A stretch of DNA of 39,309 nucleotides from Kitasatospora griseola (GTDB taxonomy: Bacteria; Actinomycetota; Actinomycetes; Streptomycetales; Streptomycetaceae). The position numbers and the translations under genes are program-made. Positions 32,643 through 39,309 of this stretch are shown here, one piece after another. Numbering within the stretch: position 1 is the stretch's first letter; each line of letters opens with the position of its first letter. The notes under the pieces are model-generated. The model was not told the origin of the DNA, ran no database searches, and worked only from the letters and a program-made list of their open reading frames with translations. The stretch lies in NCBI RefSeq assembly GCF_014648555.1, contig NZ_BMRI01000001.1, forward strand, positions 271,443 to 310,751. Direction: 5' to 3'.

Positions 32643-33302
32643 GTGTCGAACCATCCGCTCGCCCTGCTCGCCACCACCGCCGAGGTCCTCGCCCGGCCGG
32701 ACGCCGACGAACGGCTGCTCGCCGACTACGAGCGCGAACGCGCCGACCGCTTCCGCCGCCCCGCCGACCGCGACGACTACGTCGCCGCCCACCTGCTGGT
32801 CCGGTACTGCGCGGCCGCGCACCTCGGCATCGACCCCGCCGACATCGCCTTCGGCCAGCAGTGCCCCGGCTGCGGCCGCACCGGACACGGCCGGCCCCTG
32901 CTCACCGACCGCCCCGGCACCCACCTCAGCCTGTCCCACACCGGCGGGATCATCGCCGCCGCGGCCGGCCCCGTCCCGATCGGCGTGGACGTCGAACACC
33001 TCGGCCCGCGCAGCACCGACCCGGCCTCGCTCAGCCACGTGCTCAGCCCCGCCGAGGCCGCGCTCATCCGCGACCACCCCGACCCGACCCGGGCGTTCCT
33101 CCGCCAGTGGGTCCGCAAGGAAGCCCTGATCAAGCTCGGGCGGGCCACCCTCGACAGCCTGCCCGAGATCGACCTGTCCGCACTCCCCCTCGACCCGCCC
33201 GCCCAGCACCGGCACGGCGACCTGTACTACCTCGAACTCACCACCGAGCAGGTGGTGTTCACCGCGGCGGCCACCCTGCCGACGACGCTCGGCGAGCTCT
33301 GA
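32643..33302 (+). CDS. 4'-phosphopantetheinyl transferase, Sfp type
   Basis: 219 residues; GTG 32643 follows GAAGGAG. Family landmarks: YERERADRFRRPADRDDYVAAHLLVRYCAA (the substrate-binding Arg-rich helix), CPGCGRTGHGRP with a CxxCG, then LSLSHTGGIIAAA, IGVDVEHLGP (Mg2+-binding Asp-Glu) and WVRKEALIKLGRATL (W-x-x-K-E-A). These enzymes load phosphopantetheine from CoA onto carrier proteins of polyketide and peptide synthetases. No synthase is in the window, so it probably serves clusters elsewhere. It is divergent from the surface-protein gene; the 168-nt gap between them shows no clear promoter elements. Confidence 0.9.
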   Translation: MSNHPLALLATTAEVLARPDADERLLADYERERADRFRRPADRDDYVAAHLLVRYCAAAHLGIDPADIAFGQQCPGCGRTGHGRPLLTDRPGTHLSLSHTGGIIAAAAGPVPIGVDVEHLGPRSTDPASLSHVLSPAEAALIRDHPDPTRAFLRQWVRKEALIKLGRATLDSLPEIDLSALPLDPPAQHRHGDLYYLELTTEQVVFTAAATLPTTLGEL

Positions 33303-33460
33303 ACCACCGACGGTCGTCCGACTCGGGCGCGGCGCCCGGCTCCTCGGCGTCCACCAGCAGCGCCCAGGAGTCGGGGCGGCAGCCGTCCGGCTCGGTGGAG
33401 CCGTCGTGCCGGGCTGAGAGCGGCCCGGCCCGTTGTCGGCGGGGCGGAGCAGACTGGAGG
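33259..33460 (-). pseudogene. Possible gene remnant: start-less open frame with strong coding bias
   Basis: On the minus strand a frame ending at a TGA (33261-33259) is open back to about 33460. It reads RHDGSTEPDGCRPDSWALLV then DAEEPGAAPESDDRRWFRAR, with almost every codon ending in G or C over some 36 codons; the other two frames are mixed. No ATG or GTG with a ribosome site precedes it, and its end lies inside the PPTase gene. It may be a decayed small gene. I do not recognise the protein. Confidence 0.25.
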
Positions 33461-33461
33461 C

Positions 33462-33698
33462 ATGTGCCGAAGCATCAAGACGCTCCGCCCGCCGATGACG
33501 CCCGACGCCACCCCCGAGGACGTGCACGCGGCGGCACTCCAGTACGTCCGGAAGATCTCCGGGTTCCGGGCGCCCGCCGCGCACAACCGGGAGGTGTTCG
33601 ACGCGGCGGTGGCCGCCGTCGCGGCCGCCACCGCCGAACTGCTGGCCGGGCTGGAGGTGCGCGGCGTCACGCCCCGTTCGTCGACCCCGGCCGGATGA
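33462..33698 (+). CDS. DUF2277 family protein
   Basis: 78 residues. ATG 33462 is preceded by TGGAGGC. The start MCRSIKTLRPPMTPDATPEDVHAAALQYVRKISGFRAPAAHN matches the small, soluble DUF2277 family (conserved MCRxIkxLr and QyVRKvSG). Members are widespread in actinobacteria and proteobacteria and of unknown function. The last 11 codons lie on the complementary strand of the 3' end of the convergent DUF2269 gene, a 32-nt coding overlap. Confidence 0.85.
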   Translation: MCRSIKTLRPPMTPDATPEDVHAAALQYVRKISGFRAPAAHNREVFDAAVAAVAAATAELLAGLEVRGVTPRSSTPAG

Positions 33699-34152
33699 CC
33701 ATCAGCACCAGCACGACCACCCACAGCAGGTTGAACAGCCCCGCGGTCATCGGCAGCATCTTCAGCATGCCGGTGGCCCGGGTGGTCTCCGCCTCCTGGT
33801 TCTCGGTCGCGTCCAGCGCGTCCACGGTGGCCTGCTGACCGGGCAGCACGAACAGCAGCAGCACACCCGCCGCGATCGCCGTCAGCACGATCGACGCGAT
33901 CAGCCAGCCGTTCCCCAGCACATGCATCGCCTGCGCCGTACCGACGCCCAGCAGCGGCACCGCGATCCCGATCAGCGCGTAGATGTTGCTGATCCGGTGC
34001 AGCAACCGCACCGACGCCTGCGCCGTCACCTGCTCGGGCCCCGCCACCAGAGCGGCCTTCGCCTTCCGCGGGAACATGCTCACCGCCACCGCGACCGGAC
34101 CGACGGCCAGCACGGCGACCACCAGATGCAGACTCAGCAGGAACTTGGCCAT
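33667..34152 (-). CDS. DUF2269-like integral membrane protein
   Basis: 161 residues from ATG 34152; an in-frame upstream extension overlaps the aidB terminator region and is rejected. GAAGGG lies about 13 nt upstream. Four membrane helices: MAKFLLSLHLVVAVLAVGPVAVAVSMF, ISNIYALIGIAVPLLGVGTA, WLIASIVLTAIAAGVLLLFVL and MTAGLFNLLWVVVLVLMVI. The opening KFLLxLHLVxAVLxxGP is typical of DUF2269. Function unknown. The stop codon lies inside the convergent DUF2277 gene. Confidence 0.7.
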   Translation of the reverse strand: MAKFLLSLHLVVAVLAVGPVAVAVSMFPRKAKAALVAGPEQVTAQASVRLLHRISNIYALIGIAVPLLGVGTAQAMHVLGNGWLIASIVLTAIAAGVLLLFVLPGQQATVDALDATENQEAETTRATGMLKMLPMTAGLFNLLWVVVLVLMVIRPGSTNGA

Positions 34153-34221
34153 CGCCGCCGCAACCCTTCGAAAAACCACCGGAAAGAAATCGTCCGCCAC
34201 GCTAGCAGCGCTTATCCGGGG

Positions 34222-34242
34222 CCCTGCCGGGCCCCGGCAGGG
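34222..34242 (-). terminator. Hairpin terminator after the aidB-like gene
   Basis: CCCTGCCGG (34222-34230), a 3-nt loop and CCGGCAGGG (34234-34242) form a perfect 9-bp stem starting 3 nt after the stop on the minus strand. Confidence 0.75.
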
Positions 34243-34244
34243 GC

Positions 34245-35885
34245 TTACGCGCCGGTCGGGAGGGACGGGATCCGGGAGAGGACCGCCTGCGTGTCGAGGC
34301 CGGTGGGGAGGGTGCCGTAGGCGAGGCCGGAATGGCCGGCCAGGCGGGTGGCGGTGAAGGCCTCGGCGACGGCGGGGTGGCCGTGGCGGAGGAGGGCGGC
34401 GGCCTGGAGGGCGAGGGCGAGGCGTTCGACCAGGTGGCGGGTGCGGTATTCGAGGTGGTCGGGGTCGGCGAGGTCCTTGCGGAGGTCGGCGACGGCGGTG
34501 TCGAAGTGGCGGTCGAGCCCGCTCGCGGCGTCGAGTTCGGCGAACACGGCGGCCACCGACTCGGGCTGCCGGGCCATCGCGCGCAGCGCGTCGAGGGCGG
34601 CGACGTTGCCGGAGCCCTCCCAGATCGACACCAGCGGCGCCTCGCGGTAGAGCCGGGGCATCCCGGACTCCTCGACGTAGCCGTTGCCGCCCAGGCATTC
34701 GAGGGCCTCGGCGGCGTGCCCGGGGCCGCGCTTGCACACCCAGTACTTGGCGACGGCCAGGCCCAGGCGGCGGAACCGGGCCTCCTGCTCGTCGCCGGCC
34801 AGCGCCCGGTCGGTGGCCTCGGCGAGCCGCATGGCGATCGCGGTGGCGGCCTCCGACTCGACCACCAGGTCGGCCAGCACGTTGCGCATCAGCGGCTGCT
34901 CGACCAGCGCCTTGCCGAACGCCCGCCGGTGGGTGGCGTGGTGCAGGGCGCGCAGGGCGCCGTACCGCATCCCGGAGGCGGCGCCGACGGTGCAGTCCAG
35001 CCGGGTCATGTTGACCATCTCGATGATGGTCCGCACGCCGCGGCCCTCTTCGCCGACCAGCCAGCCGACCGCGTCCTCGTACTCGATCTCCGAGGAGGCG
35101 TTGGACTTGTTGCCGAGCTTGTCCTTGAGCCGCTGCAGGCGCAGCGCGTTGCGGCTGCCGTCGGGCAGCACCCGGGGCAGCACGAAGCAGGACAGCCCGC
35201 CGGGGGCCTGGGCCAGCGTCAGGAACAGGTCGGACATCGGGGCGGAGGTGAACCACTTGTGGCCGACCAGCCGGTACGTGCCGTCGCCGGCGGGCACGGC
35301 CCGGGTGGTGTTGGTGCGGACGTCGGAGCCGCCCTGCTTCTCGGTCATCGACATGCCGGCGATCAGCCCGCGCTTGCCGTGCGGCTCGCGCAGCCCGAAG
35401 TCGTACTCCCGGGCGGCCAGCAACGGCTCGTAGGCGGCGGCGAGTTCGGGGCTGGTGCGGAGGGCGGGCACCGAGGCGTACGTCATCGAGATCGGACAGG
35501 TGTGCCCGGCCTCGACCTGCCCCCAGACGTAGAACTTGGCGGCGCGGGCGGTGTGCGCGCCGGGCCGCTCGTCCTGCCAGGGCGCGGCGTGCAGGCCGTG
35601 TTCGACGGCAGTGCGCATCAACTCGTGCCAGTACGGGTGGAATTCGACCTCGTCGACGCGGTGGCCGTAGCGGTCGTGGGTGTGCAGCACCGGCGGGTTG
35701 TCGTTGGCGAGCCGGGCCCAGTCGGCGGCCTGCTCGGTGCCGGCCAGGCGGCCGAGGGCGTGCAGTTCGTCCGCGGCCCAGCCGGCGCCGGCCCGGTCCA
35801 GGGCCGCCAGCAGGGTGGGGTCCTCGGCGACGTCGTGGCCGTACGGGTCGGGGACCTGGTTGGTGACCTCGTGCGTGCTTGCCAT
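34245..35885 (-). CDS. aidB: Acyl-CoA dehydrogenase family protein, AidB-like
   Basis: 546 residues, close to the 541 of E. coli AidB and much longer than ordinary acyl-CoA dehydrogenases (about 380). ATG 35885 shares its A with the upstream TGA (TGATG). The AidB-type N-terminal domain (NQVPDPYGHDVAEDPTLL, then DEVEFHPYWHELM) is present. The flavin-binding core follows: CPISMTYASVPAL, GMSMTEKQGGSDVRTNTT, YRLVGHKWFTSAP, KDKLGNKSNASSEIEYEDA, RLDCTVGAASGMRYGALRALHHATHRRAFGKAL, then ECLGGNGYVEESGMPRLYREAPLVSIWEGSGN. AidB proteins are FAD enzymes linked to alkylation damage defence, with weak isovaleryl-CoA activity. It is co-transcribed with the TetR gene. Confidence 0.88.
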   Translation of the reverse strand: MASTHEVTNQVPDPYGHDVAEDPTLLAALDRAGAGWAADELHALGRLAGTEQAADWARLANDNPPVLHTHDRYGHRVDEVEFHPYWHELMRTAVEHGLHAAPWQDERPGAHTARAAKFYVWGQVEAGHTCPISMTYASVPALRTSPELAAAYEPLLAAREYDFGLREPHGKRGLIAGMSMTEKQGGSDVRTNTTRAVPAGDGTYRLVGHKWFTSAPMSDLFLTLAQAPGGLSCFVLPRVLPDGSRNALRLQRLKDKLGNKSNASSEIEYEDAVGWLVGEEGRGVRTIIEMVNMTRLDCTVGAASGMRYGALRALHHATHRRAFGKALVEQPLMRNVLADLVVESEAATAIAMRLAEATDRALAGDEQEARFRRLGLAVAKYWVCKRGPGHAAEALECLGGNGYVEESGMPRLYREAPLVSIWEGSGNVAALDALRAMARQPESVAAVFAELDAASGLDRHFDTAVADLRKDLADPDHLEYRTRHLVERLALALQAAALLRHGHPAVAEAFTATRLAGHSGLAYGTLPTGLDTQAVLSRIPSLPTGA

Positions 35886-36481
35886 CAGTGCCCTCCCAGG
35901 GCGCGCAGGGTGAAGGTGACGAGCTCGGGCAGGACGGTCTCCGGCGGCTGCCCGTCGGTGAGCGGCCCCACCAGCGCCTCGCCGACCGCGCCGACGATCG
36001 CGGCGGCGGTCAGTTCGGCGCGCTGGACGGGGAGTCGGCCCTCCGCCACGGCCCGGTCGATCCGGCCGGCGATCAAGTCCCGGAACGCCCGCCGGAACAC
36101 CAGGCGTTCGGCCTCGACCACCCGGTCCGCCGGTTCGGCGAGCAGCGCGTACGCCAGCCGGGGCGACTTCAGTGCACGGGCGGCGAAGGTGGAGACCACC
36201 GCCGCGACCCCGTCCAGCGGGTCGGCGGCCCGTTCGGCGGCTTCCGTGACGGCGGCGATCTCCCGGCCGCAGACGGTGCGGAACAGGGTGACGGCGAGAT
36301 CGGCCTTGCCGTCGAAGTGCTGGTACATGCTGCCGGTGGCGATACCGGCCCGGTCGGCGACGGCCGCCATCGAGCAGCCGGCGTAGCCGCGTTCGGCGAG
36401 CAGGACGACGGCGGCCCGCAGGACGGCCTCGCGCTGACCGTCGAGCCGGGCCTGGACGGCGGCGGTGCGTCGATAGGCCAC
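35885..36481 (-). CDS. TetR-family regulator upstream of aidB
   Basis: 198 residues from GTG 36481; the ribosome site is weak. The N-terminal HTH is complete (QREAVLRAAVVLLAERGYAGCSMAAVADRAGIATGSMYQHFDGKADLAVTLF). A helical ligand domain follows (RLAYALLAEPADRVVEAERLVFRRAFRDLI). Its stop overlaps the aidB start (TGATG), so repressor and target are one operon. Palindromes just upstream (36491-36545) are probable operators. The divergent NAD-epimerase gene may share this control. By analogy with other TetR-acyl-CoA dehydrogenase pairs, the ligand could be an acyl-CoA; this is speculative. Confidence 0.88.
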   Translation of the reverse strand: MAYRRTAAVQARLDGQREAVLRAAVVLLAERGYAGCSMAAVADRAGIATGSMYQHFDGKADLAVTLFRTVCGREIAAVTEAAERAADPLDGVAAVVSTFAARALKSPRLAYALLAEPADRVVEAERLVFRRAFRDLIAGRIDRAVAEGRLPVQRAELTAAAIVGAVGEALVGPLTDGQPPETVLPELVTFTLRALGGH

Positions 36482-36490
36482 ACCAAGGAT

Positions 36491-36545
36491 TGAAGCACCG
36501 ATTCAGCGCTTCAGAAAGGCCTGCGGCAGGTTTTGAACGCGTTCA
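36491..36545. promoter_or_regulatory. Candidate TetR operators between tetR-aidB and the epimerase gene
   Basis: TGAACGCGTTCA (36534-36545) is a perfect 12-bp palindrome flanked by TTT and CTTTT. TGAAGC (36491-36496) and GCTTCA (36508-36513) form a second inverted pair around an 11-nt spacer. Both lie between the divergent genes. Confidence 0.6.
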
Positions 36546-36588
36546 CTTTTCGCTGGGCTCACCCCGGAGACACCGAGGGAGGGCTTCC

Positions 36589-37574
36589 ATGAAGATCGTG
36601 CTGCCCGGCGGCACCGGGCACGTCGGCAGACTGCTGGAACGCGCGTGGACCGCCGCCGGCCACGACGTGCTGATCCTGACCAGAGGGCCGGACCGCGGCC
36701 GGGAGATCCACTGGGACGGCCGCACCCTCGGCCCCTGGGCCGAGGCCGTCGACGGCAGCGACCTGGTGGTCAACCTCGCCGGACGGAGCGTCGACTGCCG
36801 CTACACCCCGGCCAACCTCCGGACCATGATGGACTCCCGCGTGGACTCCACCCGGATCGTCGGCGAGGCCATCGCGGGAGCCGCCCGACCGCCCAGGACC
36901 TGGCTCCAGATGAGCACCGCCACCGTCTACGCCCACCGCTTCGACGCACCCGACGACGAAGCCACCGGCCTGCTCGGCGGCGCCGAACCGGGCGTCCCCG
37001 CGTACTGGGCCTACAGCGTCGAGATCGCCAAGGCCTGGGAGCGGGCCCAGGAGGAGGCGGACACCCCGCGGACCCGCAAGGTCGCGCTGCGCACCGCGAT
37101 GGTGATGAGCCCCGAACGAGGCGGAGCCTTCGACCTCGTCCTGCGCCTGGCGCGCCTGGGCCTCGGCGGCCCGATCGCGGGCGGCGCCCAGTACATGTCC
37201 TGGATCCACGGCCGCGACCTGGTCCGCTCGCTCGACTTCCTGACAGCCCGGGAGGACCTCTCCGGCCCGGTGAACCTCGCCGCCCCCAACCCCGTGTCCC
37301 CCACCGCGACTTCATGCACGCGATCCGGACCGCCTGGCGCATCCCGGTGGGCCTCCCGGCGACCCGCTGGATGGCCGAACTCGGCGCGTTCGCCCTCCGC
37401 TCGGACACCGAACTGCTGCTCAAGAGCCGCCGGGTCACCCCCGGCCGACTGCTGGACGCCGGCTTCCGCTTCGACCACACCCACTGGCCCGAGACGGCCG
37501 CCGCCCTGGTCCGGGCAGTCAGGGGCCGCGATCAGGGGCCCGGGGAACGGCGGGGCCAAGGCCGCCGGCGCTGA
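36589..37574 (+). pseudogene. TIGR01777-family NAD-dependent epimerase, frameshifted
   Basis: ATG 36589 follows GAGGGAGGG. The first 235 or so codons encode a good SDR epimerase of the TIGR01777 (YfcH) type: MKIVLPGGTGHVGRLLERAW (Rossmann GGTGxxG), LVVNLAGRSVDCRYTPANL, STATVYAHRFD, YWAYSVEIAKAWERA, MSWIHGRDLVRSLDFL, GPVNLAAPNPV. At the five-C run 37298-37302 the conserved text jumps one frame. PHRDFMHAIRTAWRIPVGLP, RWMAELGAFALRSDTELLLKSRR and LLDAGFRFDHTHWPE continue in the -1 frame to the TGA at 37572-37574. One missing C restores a normal ~328-residue protein. It is either an inactivated gene, an assembly error, or (less likely) recoding. Without the shift the frame reads on antisense into the next gene. 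Confidence 0.85.
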
Positions 37575-37601
37575 GCCCTCCGCCGCCTCGGTCCCGTTCC
37601 G

Positions 37602-38264
37602 TCAGCCCGCCCCGACAGCTCGCAGCGCGAACGGCAGAAAGCGGTCCGCGGCGGCCTGCGCCGTCGCCGCGTCCACCTGGTCCGGGCGCGGCATCAGCAG
37701 GAAGCGACTCATCAGCGGCCCGACCACCACCGCCCCGAGCAGGTCCGCGTCCGGGACGGAATCGATCTCGCCGCGTTCGGCGGCCCGCCGGACGGCCTCG
37801 CCGACCCGGCGGTGGACGGGTTCGAGGAAGGCCGCGGTGAGGGCGTCGGCCAGGGCGGTGTTCTGCGCGGCCTCGCCGACCAGGGCCTGCATCAGGCGGC
37901 CGGCCTCGCCGGTGAGCGCGGCGGCCTTGTCGCGCAGCAGGACCCGGAGGTCGCCCTCCAGGGTGCCGGTGTCGGGCTGGGTGCGGACGTCCTCGACGTG
38001 GGTGGCGGCGGCGGCGATCACCAGCTCGTCCTTGGAGGACCAGCGGCGGTAGAGGGTGGCGGTGGAGACGCCCGCGCGGGCGGCGACCGCGGCGGTGGTC
38101 AGCGCCCGGTAGCCGCTCTCGGTGAGGACGGCCAGGGTGGCGTCCAGGATGGCCCGGTCGCGTGCGGCGTCGCGGGGGCGCCCCCTTCGCGGCGCGGTCT
38201 CGGCCGCCGGCCGCCGGAGCGTGCGCGGGTCGTCCGGGGAAGCGGGGGGTGCGGTGCGGGTCAT
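37602..38264 (-). CDS. TetR-family regulator divergent from the aldehyde dehydrogenase
   Basis: 220 residues from ATG 38264. A basic, Pro-rich N terminus (to about 30) precedes the HTH ([52 protein letters not shown]). The C-terminal domain ([60 protein letters not shown]) is the TetR_C type common in Streptomyces. A perfect 12-bp-arm palindrome sits 24 nt upstream of its start, between it and the divergent dehydrogenase gene. It probably represses both. The ligand is unknown; an aldehyde or a related metabolite is a guess. Confidence 0.9.
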   Translation of the reverse strand: MTRTAPPASPDDPRTLRRPAAETAPRRGRPRDAARDRAILDATLAVLTESGYRALTTAAVAARAGVSTATLYRRWSSKDELVIAAAATHVEDVRTQPDTGTLEGDLRVLLRDKAAALTGEAGRLMQALVGEAAQNTALADALTAAFLEPVHRRVGEAVRRAAERGEIDSVPDADLLGAVVVGPLMSRFLLMPRPDQVDAATAQAAADRFLPFALRAVGAG

Positions 38265-38287
38265 GGCATCAGCCTACGACGGGCGCA

Positions 38288-38316
38288 AAACGAAACGAAA
38301 TCACTTCGTTTCGTTT
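38288..38316. promoter_or_regulatory. TetR operator, 12-bp perfect arms
   Basis: AAACGAAACGAA (38288-38299), spacer ATCAC, TTCGTTTCGTTT (38305-38316). It is strikingly AT-rich for this genome. The right arm runs into TATGCT (38316-38321), a -10 element 7 nt before ATG 38329, so bound repressor would block the (leaderless) dehydrogenase promoter. Confidence 0.85.
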
Positions 38317-38328
38317 ATGCTCGACGGC

Positions 38329-39309
38329 ATGAACGCTTCCACCGGCGTTTCCACGCCCACCGCGCCCCACCCCGCCGCCGTCACCCCCGTCGGCAACGCC
38401 GGCGCCGACGCCGCCGCCACCGTCGCCCGCCTGAACGCCGTCTTCGCCACCGGCCGGACCAGGCCGCTCGCCTGGCGCAAGGCCCAACTGCGCGCGCTGC
38501 GCCGCCTGCTGGTCGAGCAGGAGGAGGTGTTCGCGGCCGCGCTGAAGGCCGATCTCGGCAAGAGCCCGACCGAGGCGTACCTCACCGAGATCGGCTTCAC
38601 CGTCAACGAGATCGACCACACCCTGCGCCACCTGGCCCGCTGGCTGCGCCCGCGCCGGGTCCCGGTGCCGCTGGCGCTGGCGCCCGCCCGGGCCCGCACG
38701 GTGCGCGAGCCGCTGGGCACGGTGCTGGTGATCAGCCCGTGGAACTATCCGCTGCAGCTGGCGCTGGCCCCGCTGGTCGGTGCGATCGCCGCGGGCAACT
38801 GCGCGGTGGTCAAGCCCAGCGAGCTCGCCCCGGCCACCTCCGCGGCGCTCGCCCACTGGCTGCCGCGGGTCCTCGACCCGCAGACCGTGGCCGTGGTCGA
38901 GGGCAGCGTGCCGGAGACCACCGCCCTGCTGGAGCAGCGCTTCGACCACGTCTTCTACACCGGCAACGGCACGGTCGGCCGGATCGTGATGACCGCCGCC
39001 GCCCGTCATCTCACGCCCGTCACGCTGGAGTTGGGCGGCAAGAGCCCGGCGGTCGTCGACCCCGGAGCCGACCTGGCGGCGGCGGCCCGCCGGATCGTCT
39101 GGGGCAAGTTCATGAACGCCGGCCAGACCTGCGTCGCCCCCGACTACGTCCTCGCGATCGGCGACACCGGCCCGGCGCTGGAGGCCGAACTGGCCGCCGC
39201 GATCCGGGAGATGTACGGCGAGGACCCGGCCGGCAGCCCGGACTACGGGCGGATCGTCAACGAGCGCCACTTCGACCGGCTGACGGCGCTGCTGGCCGAC
39301 GGGCGGACC
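38329..39309 (+). CDS. Aldehyde dehydrogenase, class 3-like (partial, runs off the window)
   Basis: The frame is open from ATG 38329 to the last base: 327 residues, C-terminus missing. After a Pro/Ala-rich start, residues 33-327 read as an NAD(P)-dependent aldehyde dehydrogenase. Landmarks are [115 protein letters not shown] (general-base Glu234) and [18 protein letters not shown] (catalytic Cys268). The missing large N-terminal arm of class 1/2 enzymes and SPWNYPL place it with the class 3, fatty/aromatic aldehyde group. It is likely repressed by the divergent TetR through the palindrome at 38288-38316. There is no ribosome site; probably leaderless. Confidence 0.93.
   Translation, partial: MNASTGVSTPTAPHPAAVTPVGNAGADAAATVARLNAVFATGRTRPLAWRKAQLRALRRLLVEQEEVFAAALKADLGKSPTEAYLTEIGFTVNEIDHTLRHLARWLRPRRVPVPLALAPARARTVREPLGTVLVISPWNYPLQLALAPLVGAIAAGNCAVVKPSELAPATSAALAHWLPRVLDPQTVAVVEGSVPETTALLEQRFDHVFYTGNGTVGRIVMTAAARHLTPVTLELGGKSPAVVDPGADLAAAARRIVWGKFMNAGQTCVAPDYVLAIGDTGPALEAELAAAIREMYGEDPAGSPDYGRIVNERHFDRLTALLADGRT

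Noticed and set aside
37575..38052. Continuation of the epimerase frame past 37574
   Set aside because: It is antisense to a complete TetR gene and loses all epimerase similarity after the C-run, so it is a read-through artefact of the frameshift.
38269..39270. Large minus-strand open frame opposite the aldehyde dehydrogenase
   Set aside because: Repetitive Gly/Gln/Arg text; the plus strand encodes an aldehyde dehydrogenase with all catalytic residues. The plus frame is easily missed because it has no stop within the window.

Overview
The window is 39.3 kb of very GC-rich DNA with near-saturated G/C at third codon positions. It has many GTG starts and 1-4 nt start/stop overlaps. It also carries a DasR-like chitinase operator, an ECF sigma/CU044_5270 pair, XRE-DUF5753/DUF6879 genes and a protein O-mannosyltransferase. 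Together these point to Streptomycetaceae (Streptomyces or Kitasatospora chromosome). No tRNA, rRNA, CRISPR array or complete insertion sequence was seen.

Layout. 1-285: the end of a probable TetR regulator. 290-6186: a cobalamin riboswitch followed by a tightly coupled five-gene operon with two secreted membrane-anchored proteins, EcfT, a double-ATPase EcfA and an S component. This is probably a corrinoid capture-and-import machine. 6195-11610: a secreted TAP-type peptidase, a MerR regulator, an MhuD-type heme oxygenase, an ECF sigma factor with its membrane partner, and a GNAT. 11799-14821: DUF6879, a Scr1-type XRE regulator, a 51-residue Gly/Asp-rich peptide and a PIMT-like methyltransferase, a possible aspartimide RiPP locus. 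14829-18496: a DUF1772 membrane protein divergent from an AraC regulator, a peptidoglycan-binding membrane protein, and a GDT1-type cation exporter behind a manganese (yybP-ykoY) riboswitch. 18891-21976: protein O-mannosyltransferase, a 225-bp inverted-repeat element, and a MerR regulator fused to a DNA-clamp-like domain.

21986-26093: an MFS exporter divergent from a MarR regulator, then a GH18 chitinase with a DasR-like operator and a strong 5' leader hairpin. 26150-28365: a lipoprotein, DoxX, barstar and a MarC-type protein. 28373-31098: an Lrp-type regulator divergent from coupled kynA-kynU (tryptophan to anthranilate; no formamidase here). 31116-34152: a LANTG surface protein, a phosphopantetheinyl transferase, DUF2277 and DUF2269. 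34245-39309: TetR-AidB operon, a TIGR01777 epimerase broken by a frameshift, and another TetR divergent from an aldehyde dehydrogenase that runs off the window. Several regulator genes appear to be leaderless, with the -10 hexamer 6-7 nt before the start codon. Most convergent gene ends are separated by perfect GC-rich hairpins that probably terminate in both directions.

The best candidates for something undescribed are the split transcobalamin-like pair in the B12 operon, the small peptide plus PIMT pair, and the MerR-sliding-clamp fusion.
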